From NCBI RefSeq assembly GCF_022458985.1, contig NC_061775.1, positions 25,564,319 through 25,628,318 on the forward strand: a DNA stretch of 64,000 nucleotides, read 5' to 3'. A program made the position numbers and the translations under genes. Position 1 is the stretch's first letter; each line of letters starts with the position of its first letter. Positions 1 through 11,984 of the stretch are shown here, piece after piece. A model generated the notes under the pieces. It saw only the letters and a program-made list of their open reading frames with translations. It did no database searches and was not told the DNA's origin. The DNA is from Mugil cephalus (taxonomy: Eukaryota > Chordata > Actinopteri > Mugiliformes > Mugilidae).

Positions 1-293
1 AGTCAGAACCTTGCTGGCAAACATTAGCGAGAAATGCGAAGGTCGACCCCTTGCGCAACGAGATTCCCATGACTGCAGCACCGTCATGTCACTCGAGGAT
101 AATTATTTTGTGCTTTGAACTTTATTTTCTTTCCATAAGCCCAGAGAGACTCTTTTTTTTTTCGCTGAGAACTAATGAAGCACCTTCCTCGCAGTCTGTG
201 CCAACATAATTCGGATCACGTAGAGCCCTCGTTAGCCTCGTTCTGGTTCGGGTTCGGCCCTTTTTAGGAGGGGGAAAAAGTGATGACACTCAC

Positions 294-1903
294 TGTTGCT
301 GCTCATCACGTGACTGAAGGACTCCTTCCACTTCTCCACCTCGGCCGCATTAGGCACCCTGTGACAAAGAAGAAGACATTAAACACATATTTCTATCTAT
401 GTGTAATTCCTGATTTTGTGTAGAACCATGAAGAAACCAGAAACAGATAACTATGAGTTTTTTTTTTTTTCGTGAATTGAAGCAGCAGCTCATCCAGATC
501 CCGTCTGCACCAGTTCAATGATCAAAAATGACGGTATATCTAATTATGTCCGCATGCGTCATCTGACATTTACCAGGCGAAACCTCCACTTCAACAATGC
601 TTTTGCCAGTGATTGTATTACCTTAGTAACAGCAGCAGTAACGAGAGCACTTTAAAACACATGATCTATAAACATCTGTTGAATTATGTGTGTAAATACG
701 CAAGGACTCCACGGGGAGAGAAACGGTCTGTCTGTGTCGTGCAGGAGGTGAGTGATGCCGCCGCGAAACAGTCGTACAGCAGGGAAAGTCAATATTGATT
801 ACCTATGACTGTTTCTGGATGGGTTGCATGGAAAGGTCAGGCCAAGTGCCGCGGGGCTGGCGCTGACGTTTCTGTCAGCAGCTCAGGACCAAAGACGCGT
901 GGATTCGCTCAGTTCCAGAGTTTAAACTCACACGGAAATTATGATAATGAAAATGTTTTGCATGAAATGTCCAGCTGAGCTCATCAGGGAAAGCGTCACC
1001 TCCATTTCTCCAAACACAGCTCAGACAAAAAAATCCCTCAACTCATCCAACGGCTCATTCAGAGACTCGTCAATACTGAGCGTCTGCGTCTCGGACTCGG
1101 CTACCAGCCGTGAATTTTTTCCACCTCTAACACGGGGAGACTGTGTTAGAGCCTTTCAGCTGCTGAGAGTCAAACACCACGTCCCTGGTCATTTTTCAGA
1201 TTTGTTGAGTCACTGATTAATACTGATTAATTAATTGCTGTGTGTCCAAACCTCAGGAACAAACACATAATGAGCTCGAACTTAATTAAGGTTGATAAAA
1301 AAGTAATTAGGCATAAAATTTCTCAGTTAATAACACACGTGCCACGATTATTTTTCCCTGCACATGCAGCTCTTCCACGTGGAAATGCAATTCGTCCTAA
1401 TGCGAGATAAACAAGTTGTGTTCTATTTGTGGTGCAGAGGTTCAACGACATAAACACATATATCAAACTGAACATCCGTTCTTCTGACCTCTTTGCAGCA
1501 GCAGCAGCAGCAGCAGCAGCGGAGGCGGCGGTGGAAGCCTTCTCCTTCACCTGCTTCTGATCCACCGACTGGGGTTCGGGCTTCTGGAGTAAGAAGCTTA
1601 TCTTGTGCTTGATGTCTTTGGCGCTGTGGGGGAGCCAGATGGGAGGAAAGTGAGTGGAATGCATTCAGCTCTACAATATCTTCACAAAGACTGGAAAACA
1701 AGTGGGCGGCAGGATCGTTTTTCTACATTCATCTGTTGATTTCCTTCCAGTTACTGGTTTAAAACATCAGCTATTTTACTTAAAACCAAAGGATACATTT
1801 AAAAAAAATGCAAAAACATTTCACTGCAGTTATTTCTGCAGAAACCACACTGTGCTTACCTTTTCAAGCATGTTGCGGGGAGTGTTGCGAGTCCTTTACA
1901 CAT
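294..1903 (-). CDS. rgs4: Regulator of G-protein signalling 4-like, 5' coding exons 1-3 (partial)
   Basis: Three spliced minus-strand exons encode the first 81 residues: exon 1 at 1860-1903, exon 2 at 1489-1623, exon 3 at 294-358. All have GT-AG borders and matching phases; the split codons give Ser15 and Arg60. The start MCKGLATLPATCLKS is followed by AKDIKHKISFLLQKPEP, the amphipathic membrane-targeting helix of RGS4/5/16. Met-Cys is the known N-degron start of this group. Human RGS4 reads SAKDMKHRLGFLLQK here, closer than RGS5. Exon 3 (EVEKWKESF) leads into the RGS box, whose 'GLAAF' exon is not found in bases 1-293, so the gene continues off the left edge. RGS4 speeds GTP hydrolysis on Gi/Gq alpha subunits at the plasma membrane. 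Oddity: exon 2 carries nine alanines in a row (residues 50-58), encoded by eight GCT codons and one GCA. rgs5 or rgs16 is less likely. Confidence 0.86.
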
Positions 1904-2049
1904 GGTCGAATGCTAAAGATCCAAAATTCAGGCGCTGTTGTTGTAAATGACAGCAGGGAGCAAACGTCGCGGCGAGCGGCAGAGTTTTTATGGCAGCGTC
2001 CTTCTCCACTATTAGACAGCAGGCTGTGCTTTGTCTCCACCCCCAGCAG

Positions 2050-2095
2050 TGGATTTATACCCTCTAAAACACAAGGAGGGAAGAGCCGGCCAATC
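2050..2095 (-). promoter_or_regulatory. rgs4 core promoter: TATA box and CCAAT box
   Basis: Read on the minus strand, TATAAATCC lies at 2059-2051, about 150 bp upstream of the rgs4 start codon. An inverted CCAAT motif (plus-strand ccaat at 2090-2094) lies about 35 bp further upstream. This would place transcription start near 2025 and give a 5' UTR of roughly 120 nt. A GA-rich tract at 2107-2145 lies just upstream. The motifs are seen directly; their use is inferred from spacing. Confidence 0.6.
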
Positions 2096-2145
2096 ACGGC
2101 CGACTGGGAGAGAAAGAGAGAAAGAGAGGGAGGAGAGAGAAAGGA

Positions 2146-4115
2146 GGAAACGTGCCGCAGGTGGAATCGTACACGACCAAAACAAAAGGTGTTTTCCAAC
2201 TTTCAGGGAACTAGTGAAGTTCCCCCTGGAAAGTTTTATTTGTCAAGCTGTGCAGTTATAATCTGACATGTCCGGTCTGTTTTTTATTTTATAGGGCATT
2301 AAATGAGGTTTATGGAAAAGTGGAATGATTTTCATTGGTGGATTCACTTTACTAAACTGAGAAGTTATTGTCAAGCACGTGATAGTTGTTCCTGTCAATA
2401 ACACTCAGTTTGTCTTCCAGTTTCACATTAAATATTAATAGTATTTATTCGCTGCACTGAAGGAACAGGATATGAAACATGCACATGAATGTTAAAAATG
2501 TCAAGTCCAAAATGTCACACACAATGACTCATGCTCAATTACAGTTGAAGTTTTTGCTACTAACACACCAGCACATCGTTTCTGATATCAAGGGCATTGA
2601 ATTTTGTATAAAACAAGGCATAATCTACCACCAGGAAATATTCCAAAAATGTTTGGAGATAGAGACGGAGGGCACAACCTAAGAGGGAGAAGGAACTTCA
2701 AACGACCATGTGTTCATACCACAATGAAAAGTGAAAGTACGGAATAGTTCAGCTTCCTCCCACCGTCTAAAGTTCGTCTGTGTGTGTGTGTTCTCACCAA
2801 AACCCACAAATGCCGTTGAGGTTTCGTAGCGTGGTCGTTCCGTCTGTGCACTGCAATTGAAACTTCACAAATAAATGTCGTACTTTTGCACAAATATACT
2901 ACAGTTACTATGATACATGTATTTGTAGAAGTGTTGATCTCAATCTTCTGTGGCATCATAGACGGAGATCAACACTTACTACTAATCGACAAAGATGCAT
3001 TTGCTTGACACTGTCGATGTGTTTTATGACCAAGTGAGTTCAAAGATGAGTTTTGTGATTGCCCAGGAAGATGAGGTCCTGATTTCAGCCTGTCTCATGT
3101 CTGTGTTATTGTTCCGACCGGTTCTCCGCTTCATCTGGGTCGGCGTTGATGAGCAGCTCTAATCTGAGCTGCTGTTAATTGCTGATTCCTGAGGCCTGAT
3201 AACTCTAATGAACTCCTGATCTGAAGTGGTCATCGTATATCTCATATAACACAGTGGAACGAGGGCAGCTGGACTTGTGGAGTTTAAAAATCTACAAGTG
3301 CAGTTTCCCTTTTTTCAGTTCGGAAAGAACCGATGGAGAGAAATCGCAGGAACGAGCCTCTGCATGATTATTAGGAATTAGGCTCATGTTCTGATTGGGG
3401 TAAAATGAATGGGTATGTCCACATCTTTGATAAATGATGTTGCCAGTTCCAGCCAGGTGTAACAATCAGCTGTAAGATGAAACAGCAGCAGTGCTCTTCT
3501 TTGAAACTTAAGACCTTCTTTCAGACTTTTTCTTTTGTTTTTTTGCTGCCAGGAAACATTCCAAGGTGCAGACGAGCCTCGTGGCTCAACCTCCCTCTGT
3601 AAACAACGTAATCTCATCAAAATCTTTGTTTTTTTTTTCTGTCCTCGCATCAGAATCACTCTCCGGCCCCGAATAGATCAAACAGTTAACCGTCTCTAAG
3701 GGATTGTCGAGGATGCAGCCAAATGGTGATTGTTATGGTGATTGTTCTTCTCCACTCCTGCAGCATCAATCATCCGCAGGGAAGCAGCCAGATGGACGCT
3801 AGATGCTATTAATGCAGGGAGGCACGCGCTGCGGTATGAAGTGAGACGAGTTCTCGAGCACTGTATTCATAGTCCGGTCATGAACAACACGTCCACCCAG
3901 CACCACTCACTGCGCAAAAGATACAACCAAATTCTCATTTTTAAAACCAGAGATCGCTTCATCTTCATCAAAGATAGTGAAGCGAGCGTTAACGCGAAGT
4001 TCAATGTGTTTTTTTTTCGAGCTTGATCAAGTACAGTGGAATTAAGGAAAGTGATGATATCTCAGCTACCACCAGGACAACTGGGTAAACTCTGCATTAA
4101 TGAAGGCCATGATAT
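2146..4115. other. Intergenic DNA, no gene seen
   Basis: Only short, patternless ORFs occur. No splice-consistent exon, tRNA or clear repeat was recognised. Homopolymer T runs and a short GT run near 2778 are the only low-complexity features. Confidence 0.5.
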
Positions 4116-4925
4116 GTAGTTGAATTTAGAGGCCAGGTCAACATCTTGTTGTTTTTGTGTGTGTGTCTATATCAGGCTGTGTCCTGCTGGGGATGGATGC
4201 TGCCATCAAGGAGTATCATTCAGTGCGTTTACGTGCAGAGTTTAATCGAGTTATGCTCAAAATTCGACTTTCTGACTACAGTCCTTGTCCCAGTTTACAT
4301 GCAGCACAAGAAAATCAAATAACTGTTCTCCTCCTCCACACTAGGTGGCGATACGTGTCTTTTCAGCGAGATAATACCACGTTAATTCGGCACGATTTCC
4401 GGTTGACATATTACGCGATATAATAAACAAGAGACGTTCATGTGGCAGACCGGTATTTCAAACAACAACCAGACGGATAATAGTAGATTTTTTAATCTCG
4501 TACATAATGTTCGCGCTGCTTCTAATGCAGGTAAGATCCGAGCTGTCCCTCAGACGGTTCTTCTAGCGGCTCCGTTTCTCTTCTTCTTCTTCTGCCATCG
4601 GCTTTCTTGGACGTTTTTGTTCTGGGGTCACACGCCAGCGCAGTGGTTGTGGAGCATGCGCACACGCATTATCCGATGAAAAGTCCAATTAATTGTGTAC
4701 ATGCCGGAGAAAAGCGAATTCCAATCGCATTATCTGGGCGTCTCAATCGGATAATGAGAACTCCGATTTTAATTGGAGTGACGTGTTTACATGCACTTAA
4801 GTTCTCCTGTTATAGTCCAATTAAGGTAATAATTTGTTTGTTTTTTTCACGTGTGGGGGCTTGTCTGGTTGAATTGTCACAAGATTGTCATGATGTTGTG
4901 GCTACTGTGAATTCAGCTCACAAAT
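4116..4925 (+). mobile_element. Tc1-type MITE fragment interrupted by another transposon
   Basis: The left part (about 4116-4220, containing aggccaggtcaacatctt and caggctgtgtcctgctg) matches the interior of the better-preserved copy at 23607-24033. The right part (about 4870-4925, gaattgtcacaagattgtc then atgatgttgtggct) matches its end. Between them sits an unrelated element whose TIR begins at 4221. The host element is therefore older than the insert. Its ends are degenerate. Confidence 0.5.
4221..4843 (+). mobile_element. Non-autonomous DNA transposon, CAGTGCGTTTAC family, copy 1
   Basis: About 620 bp alignable by eye along its length to 60914-61531 in the same orientation. Shared blocks include aaattcgactttctga, ataataaacaagag, taatctcgtacataatg and cttaagtt...gtccaattaagg. 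The left terminal repeat starts cagtgcgtttac. The right terminal repeat seen in the other copy is missing here, so this copy is truncated at its 3' end. No transposase is encoded. Short internal repeats of the type 'tccaattaa' recur near the right end. Superfamily is unresolved; hAT or PIF-like are both possible. Confidence 0.6.
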
Positions 4926-4979
4926 ATTTCAGAAACTTTTCGTGGAATCCAAAAGTCACCAGTGGTTTATCATAATAAA

Positions 4980-5250
4980 CCACTAGGATTTCATTATGGG
5001 GAGTGTTTCTCAGTCATCCAGGTCATTTCCTAAAAAAAATGAAAACAAAAGCAACTGGACTTGTACTCTACAACCAGTACAGATACAGAAAACACCTCTG
5101 CACGCAACGGCATAGTCCTCCAACCATCCAGAGCCACTGTGCTGTGAACAAATCCGACTCCACAGAGCTCAGATCATGTGTGACTACTGTTACTTTCCTG
5201 TCCATCAACACATAAATCCTGCTGTGCATAATAAGTTCCCAACTGAATTT
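4980..5250 (+). repeat. Dispersed repeat, related to 53090-53310
   Basis: Blocks such as acctctgcacgcaacggc/atagtcctccaacc, gagctcagatcat and ataagttcccaact recur in the same order in the copy at 53090-53310, with many substitutions. The wording resembles a repeat common in teleost genomes, but I cannot name the family. No coding capacity. Confidence 0.45.
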
Positions 5251-5659
5251 GTGAGTGGGAAGCAGTGTTCAAAAGACAGATGTTTGCACACTCACATGCC
5301 TGGATGTGATCACGTGATTAAGTGTAAAGAAAATGCTGGAGAAGCTCGTCACAGATTAGAGAAGTGAAACGATGTGTGAATGGCCCCCGTTTGACTTCTG
5401 CCACCGTTTCGCCCAGACTATTCTTCTCTTCATGCCACCTCGCCTTCCTGTCATCCTTTCTGCATGTCATTCCGGGACACACCTGCACTCACGGTTTATT
5501 TTTGAGGATGTGTGAAGTTTCACTTCTCTGGTTTCTTGACAACACTTCCCCTCGGAGCCACGTCACCAGGTCAGAAAATACTCATGAGTGAGGTCTGCAA
5601 GAGGCGCCTTCTGAGAAACCGTCCCATCACAACAACTTAGGCAGCAGATGGGAAAATGC

Positions 5660-6050
5660 CTGCAAAACTTTCTTTATACAGCACCTTTTATACAAAATGC
5701 ACACACATTCACACATGCATGTGCACAGCTTGTTAGAGGGCCCCCATGAGGAAACACTGGAGCTAAAAACTAAGAGATTAAAAAGACAAGCAATAAGTAC
5801 AATATGGATGAAATATATTTAAAAGATGTAGGGAAATGTAAAAGTTTAATATTTAAAGATAGAAATTTAAAGATTTAATAATGTTAAAATGCCCATAAAT
5901 AAATAAATGAACAGGTAAAAACTCATTAAAAGCATCAAACAATAGGAACAGTAAAATAAGAGAATAAAAGAGTAAAAGTGATTAAACAAAAGCTTTAAAA
6001 TAAAAGATTAAAAAGTCTTGAGCCTCCTTTTCAAAATGTCAACAGTCTTT
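5660..6050. repeat. Probable old interspersed repeat, A-rich
   Basis: Starts with tttatacagcaccttttat and passes into a long A-rich tract with aaataaataaatgaac and repeated gattaaaa units, ending in gtcttgagcctccttttc. This resembles reversed 3' ends of fish retroposons. Assignment is by general resemblance only. Confidence 0.35.
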
Positions 6051-6054
6051 TCAG

Positions 6055-6094
6055 TTGCTGGTCGGTGGTCATAATGTTGTGGCTGTTCGGTGTC
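6055..6094 (+). repeat. Solo terminal repeat of the Tc1-type MITE family
   Basis: cggtggtcataatgttgtgg at 6064-6083 followed by ctgttcggtg matches the right terminal repeat of the MITEs at 23607-24033 and 27880-28075. No matching interior is seen beside it. Confidence 0.5.
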
Positions 6095-6099
6095 TGCCC

Positions 6100-7150
6100 C
6101 CAGTTCCTGCAGTTTGCACTTGGTGCAGCTTTACTCACAGAAACACTGTGACAAGAATCATTAACCTGTAGGGAAGCAGACGTCTAGACACGACTTAAAC
6201 ACCCTTTGTTACCTTTTGTATCAGGCATCAAATGGTTCATTTGTACTTTTGAATTAGCTGCCACATGCCATGTGGATACAGTTAAATGTTTTATTCACTG
6301 CATCATCCTGTTGTCGCCTCTTTGTAAAGCTTTCTCTCGGGAACAACAAGCTGCACCGTTGGCGTCCATCGCCTCATTCATCTGAGCTTCAAACCGATTC
6401 CACATCTGCAGCCTCTCTCCCAGGTAATAAATCCACAAGATTAAACGACAAGCAAACAGATGTGGGTTCAAAGTTTGGAGGATTACCTTTTTATGAACGC
6501 ATGCATTATAATAAGCGTCACGTCCTCCTCGTTCCTCGTCTCGGTCTCCTGGCGCCCCCCTTTTTACTCATGACCTCATAACTAAATCTCCAGTCGTGCA
6601 CGTTTTGTTTTTTTTTCTCCCTTTTATCTGATGCCATAAAGCAGCTTGGATTCGGGTGATCCAAATGATCTAAGAGCAGCCTTTCAGATTTGCAGGCAAC
6701 ATTTGTAGTGATTTAGAGCATGGAAAACTGCCAGAGGTTCCCCTTTAAAGGAAGAAAGATTTCAAGCATCGTGTTGTTTTTTTTTTCACTGAGGTCGTAA
6801 ATGTCGTTCATATGTTTGGTGGATGGCGTTCTCCTGACTCCCCGAATGTCACTGAATGCAGTTTTACACGTTTTCAAAGCACAAAACACATTTTCTGATA
6901 TAAAACCGGAACTACAACAAACTCCAGTCAGAGGAAAACATTGGAGAAAGTGATGCATCTTCAAATGTGTTTGCTCTTTATTTTATATTATATCAAAACG
7001 TCATTGTATCTGCAAATGTTGGATGTGCAGTTTTTTTCTGCGAGCACCTGTGCAAACTAAAAGGGTCCAGACATAATGACGAAGCAATTAAAATTATGAT
7101 AAGTAGATAAGAAAGACTGTAAATAAGGATATCATCAAAAAACAGTGTTC
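6100..7150. other. Intergenic DNA, nothing recognised
   Basis: No gene-like ORF, RNA gene or repeat family was identified here. Confidence 0.45.
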
Positions 7151-7154
7151 AATC

Positions 7155-7335
7155 AGAATTAGAATCTTTATTGTCATTGCAAAAAAAGAAAAAAGAAATA
7201 TGCAATGTAATTTACAGTGAACATGCATTTGGAGCTGGGTTAAAGCATCAACGCAGACATGCATTCAGAATAAATAATGAATAACTTGCACAACAAAGCA
7301 ATGCAGTAGCACCATTTCACAGTGTTATTAAGCTC
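7155..7335 (-). repeat. LINE 3'-tail fragment (reverse orientation)
   Basis: aatcagaattagaatcttta followed by ttgtcattgcaaa is the reverse complement of the '...tgacaataaagattctaattctg' tail that ends many fish LINE copies. The adjoining 150 bp (gtaatttacagtgaacatgc and onward) fits the end of the 3' UTR. No reverse transcriptase is left. Confidence 0.5.
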
Positions 7336-7339
7336 TAGT

Positions 7340-10300
7340 TGAGTCTGTTTGTCCGAGTTTTGAGACTTTTGTATCTCCTGCCAGACGGTGGAAGAGAAGA
7401 CAAGTAAAAAGAAAGAGGCTAAGCTAAAAGAAGGACCATTTCTCCATGTTGCATGGTTGACTTTTAAACGGATCTTTTCAGCAGCCTTGTCACAACCAGC
7501 AGGAATGAAGATGCTGCACTCTGTTTACCGGCAACACATCACCTCTGCTGAGTGGCACTGTGTAACTTAATCTATACCGACCGTTTGGATCGTCCCCAAA
7601 CAGCGCGTTTAATGTTCCCGGAACCACAGAGCTGAATTTCTTCTCCACGTTTTTTTTTTTTTGTCTCCTGAACAGCGGGGACCGAGCAGAACGTGTCTGT
7701 TTGGCCTTTGTTAACGTGGAGTTGATTATGAACTTTGCCTCCCAATCTCCTGTTGCTAACCGGTGCTCGTCCAGACATGGAGGATGTGATTAGAGTGCCA
7801 GAGGCCAGGCTCGCACAGCGGCGAGGTGATGACGGCCCTCGGTGTTCCTGCAACACACCGTCACACGGCTAGACACAGACACATGCAGGAGGTTTGCAGA
7901 AGCAGGGCACAGACAGTGATATAAGAGAGTCTAATTTCAATTAAAAAAATGAAACCTCAAAATATGCAGCCGAAAAATCCAACAGAACTGTTACTAGAAA
8001 GATATATTGTGTATTTTAGTGGATGTAAGTGATTTTTAACACCTATACTTTTAATGGCAAAGACCTTTCATGCCACATTAGTAACTTGACAGAACAAATG
8101 TACTGTTACATACTGCTTGGAAACTGATGCATGCAGCAATATAGCAAAGGAAGACTGGTACATAAAATGGGTTCATTGGTCAGAGGAGCAAAAAAAGTGG
8201 AATATGTTGAACTGGCGGTGATGCTGAGATTTGAATTCAGTGCAGTTTTTGGACTAAAGTTTCATTTTTATGTCGAAATAAATGTGTTCATTCATGCGAA
8301 ATTAACACGTACAGCTAAAAATAAAGGCAATTTTTCACTTCAGAGCACCAAACTAGGTCAGCTACTCCCAACTTATATTGCTTCTCCAAACCGTGTGTGT
8401 GTGGTAATCGTATGACCTGCTACAGAAATAGGTTACGATTTGGACCACGAAGCTGAGGAAGTTGGTTCAGATTGACATAAGGAAGATCCAGACTCGGAAA
8501 CCCTCTGGTCAGTAGGCTAATCAGAAGGTCAATAAAGGGCCGACTGGAATGCAGAAATAGACGGTATTACTAGTATTATTAGGTCATGTGCCATCAAATT
8601 AACGTTTATTACGGTACTTCTCTAAAATGTGTGTGCATGCAAATTCAATGATCTGCGACAGTAACAGGTCACGACTTGGACCAGGCAGGTCTAATGTTGT
8701 AACAGTTAAACAGAAGTTGGGACAAAGTGGGTCAACTGGCCTGTGGAAATAGATTGTCTTCTTTGAAATGAGTGCATCGTAGACCAGTGTTTACTCACAC
8801 ACAATTAGTGCCTCCCAAAATAACGACCTGACTTTGTGCAGTGACTCAACAGTTTTTTTTTTTTGCATCAGTATAAAGCCTGTTTTTCATCACTCAAAGC
8901 CCTTCGTTAAATCTCGACATATATACTGTTGCTATCCACCTTTTTTCTGATTCATAGTGGTTAGCATTGGTTTTCTGGTATAGCCCTACGTTTCCATGGT
9001 TTCAGTAGCGGTCAAGATCGCGGCAAATGTCGGCTTTTAGCTATGGATGGCACAGAAATGCACAATACGGATGTTTTAAAAAGTCGTGGGAATATTTCCG
9101 TCATTTGTCACGGACTGCTTAGATGACCTGAAGCTATGGGCCGGACGTTAGCTACGTTGACACTGTTATCTACGGTGCAATAGTACAAAAAAACTGCAAA
9201 TAGTAAATGTAGTAAAACTGTCATTTATGATATAAATGTCCATCCATTTGGGTGAATTTTACACTCGAGTTTATCTGAGATAAGAACCTGTAACAAATCA
9301 TTTTAAGGAGAATTCTCCTGATTGTGGTGCAGTTATGTCGGATGTTTATAGATGAAGTGGTACGTGCACTCTCTTCGGAGGAGATTTTAGTTTTAAAGCC
9401 GTGAGCCACGCGAGCGTTCGTTCGCTCGTTCGTTCTGTACGTGTTGGTGCTAAAAATAAACAGTGTTTGATAAACTTTTCAGTTTCTTTGAATTGTTGTG
9501 GCAACCAACAACGGCTCAAGTTAAAACTGAGCTCATTCAAAGGAATAAATGTCATTACGGTCAGCTAGCTTTTTTTTTTTTCTTTTTCCCTGACTAGTTT
9601 TGACCATGGTTTCCAGTAGCTGTGAGAGCATTATACCGGAAACAGTTCTACTCCCATAGGCCTCTAAAGAAACATGTGGATGGGTTAGACGTGCATGGGT
9701 CCACTCCCATATAAAAGACTGAACATCTGTAATAATTAAGTCTAGAGGTAACATGAACACAAGACAGCTAACGTTAGCAACTATTATTTTTAATGTTTTC
9801 CTTCCACAGTGCTGTTTTTTGTTTAACCTAGCAACTGGGAAGTTTAGAAAGGCTAAATTGGTGGTCTTTATTCAAACTGTACCACTGACATCCTGAAACA
9901 TCCTTTTAGCATCTCAATGCTTTTTATATCTTTTCAGGGCTGGATGGTCACAGTAAACTTCAGCGAATTTGTTAGGCCTCTATTTTTCTAATCCGACCTT
10001 CAATCTCTAATTGTATGCTGTTGTACCAGCTCTGAATACCGAGGTCCTGATTTAGCCTCCAGAGCAGATGGCGTAAATACTGTTATGGTATCAGATCATA
10101 AAATAACTACACTCACACATTTTGGAGAAGTAATATAGTTCGTTTTGGCAGCACGCCTAGACTAACAATAGCTTTTACATTCTGTTTGTGCTGGAAGTTT
10201 TTTCAGCTGGTTGTTTCCAAAGCAAAACGTCACCTCATGTCCTGTGAGTATTGTTTAGACCAAAACAAGTGACCTGAATGAGATTAGCATCAAGTTATTT

Positions 10301-10930
10301 TCGGTAGGATGCTTCGTGGGATGAGTAATGTGTAATGGCACAGGGCGCCGGGCCACACATCATATTTACAATTATATTAATGGCTGCACAGGTCAAGGGC
10401 GACGTGAGGCTGCGGCGGGATATGCTGGGATGCGGACCCTCATAAACCACACCAGATGACAGAGAATAGCCTCGATAAAGTGGCTCGGTCTCAATAAATT
10501 ACCTCCCCCCCGGGTTCGTCCTCCGCACCAGCGACAAAACAGCTCCTCAGCCGAGGGACGGCCGAGCCCATCATCTGCTGTCAGCTTTGTTTCTATCAGC
10601 TGAGTAGAGGACAGTTACCGCCAGATAATTGCGTCTCTTGTGCGGTCAAGAGCAGCATCTGTTATCTGGAGAGACCAGCAACGTGACGGGTAAATCAGAT
10701 GTGGAAATCAAGGGAGCACAGTGAGCAGTCTAGTCTGACAACATCATTGCCTTCTAACTGGGTTTGTTTACTGCGCCCTATAAACCAACACTGAAAGTTT
10801 TTGGCTTAAATTACCTTAATAATGTCACCGCATCCAAACCCTCTGGAGAGAGGTTCACTTTGCAGTTCAGGAGGTCACTGGTGAACAGATTCTCTTCTTT
10901 CTGTCTACTTAGCTATGCTCCAGACTCGTC
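7340..10930. other. Long intergenic stretch without a recognised gene
   Basis: Contains only short ORFs without family signatures. About 10370-10720 is GC-richer and has several CAGCTG-like E-boxes, and could be a regulatory element. A short tetramer run of 'cgtt/ttcg' lies at 9415-9436. Confidence 0.4.
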
Positions 10931-10931
10931 G

Positions 10932-11982
10932 TCCACTTTATTAGGTACACCCGTTCAATAGCTTGTTAACACAAAGAGGTGATCGAGACAATTTGCTGAA
11001 GTTCAGACTGAGCATCAGAATGGAGGAGAAAGGGGATTTAAGTGACTTTGAACGTGATATGGTTGCTGGTCTGAGTGTTTCAGAAACTGCTGATCTACTG
11101 GGATTTTCACACACAACCATCTCTAGGGTTTACAGAGAATGGTCCAAAAAAGAGAAAATATCCAGTGAGCAGCAGTTGTTGATGAGAGAGGTCAGAGGAG
11201 AATGGGCAGACTGGTTGGAGATGATAGAAAGGCAACAGTAACTCAAATAACCACTGGTTCCAACCAAGGAATGTAGAATATCATCTCTGAACGCACAACA
11301 CGTCCAACCTTGAAGAAGATGGGCTACAGCAGCAGAAGACCACACCGGGGGCCACTCCTGTCAGCTAAGAACAGGAAACTGAGACTACAGTTCACACAGA
11401 CTCACCAACACTGGACAATAGAAGACTGGAAAAACGTTGCCTGGTCTGATGAGTCTCGATCTCAGCCGCGACATTTGGATGTCAGGGTCAGAATTTAAAC
11501 AACATGAAAGCATGGATCCATCCTGCCTTGTATCAATGGTTCAGGCTGGTGGTGGTGTAATGATGGGGGGGTCATGGTTTAAATGCCACAGTCTACCTGA
11601 GTATTGTTGCTGACCATGTCCATCCCTTTATGACCACAGTGGACCATCTTCTGACGGCTACTTCCAGCAGGATAATGCACCATGTCACAAAGCTCGTATC
11701 ATCTCAAACTGTTTCCTGGAACATGACGATGAGTTCACTGTCCTCCAGTGGCCTCCACAGTCACCACATCTCAATCCAATATTTCACCTATGGGATGTGG
11801 TGGAACGGGAGATTCTCATCATAGATGTGCGGCCGACAAATCTGTAGCAGCTGTGTGATGCTATCATGTCAATATGGACCAAAATCTCTGAGGAAAGTTT
11901 CCAACAGCTTGTTGAAAGTATGACACCAATAATTAAGGCAGCTCTGAAGGCAAAAGGGGGTCCAACCTTTTGACTAGCAAGG
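10932..11982 (+). mobile_element. Degenerate Tc1-like DNA transposon with transposase relic
   Basis: The left end is tccactttattaggtacacc, the known terminal sequence of a widespread fish Tc1-like family. The translation shows Tc1 transposase pieces in order. First is an N-terminal helix-turn-helix (DFERDMVAGLSVSETADLLG, then FSHTTISRVYREW). Then come SSRRPHRGPLLSAKNRKLRL, WTIEDWKNVAWSDESR (first catalytic Asp region), FQQDNAPCH-like and PPQSPDLNP-like DDE segments around 11660-11790, and a C-terminal KAKGGP. The pieces lie in different frames with in-frame stops and small deletions, so no transposase can be made. The right terminal repeat is lost after actagcaagg near 11982. Confidence 0.85.
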
Positions 11983-11984
11983 AT

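Noticed and set aside
1-293. Search for the rgs4 RGS-box exon at the left edge
   Set aside because: No frame on the minus strand gives the expected GLAAFKAFLKSE-type sequence; the exon must lie outside the window.
941-1216. 91-codon plus-strand ORF inside rgs4 intron 2
   Set aside because: No similarity to any family I know and no supporting splice or promoter signals.
1423-2266. Plus-strand ORFs near 1654-2266 as a separate gene
   Set aside because: They overlap rgs4 exons and promoter on the opposite strand and have no recognisable domain or splice context.
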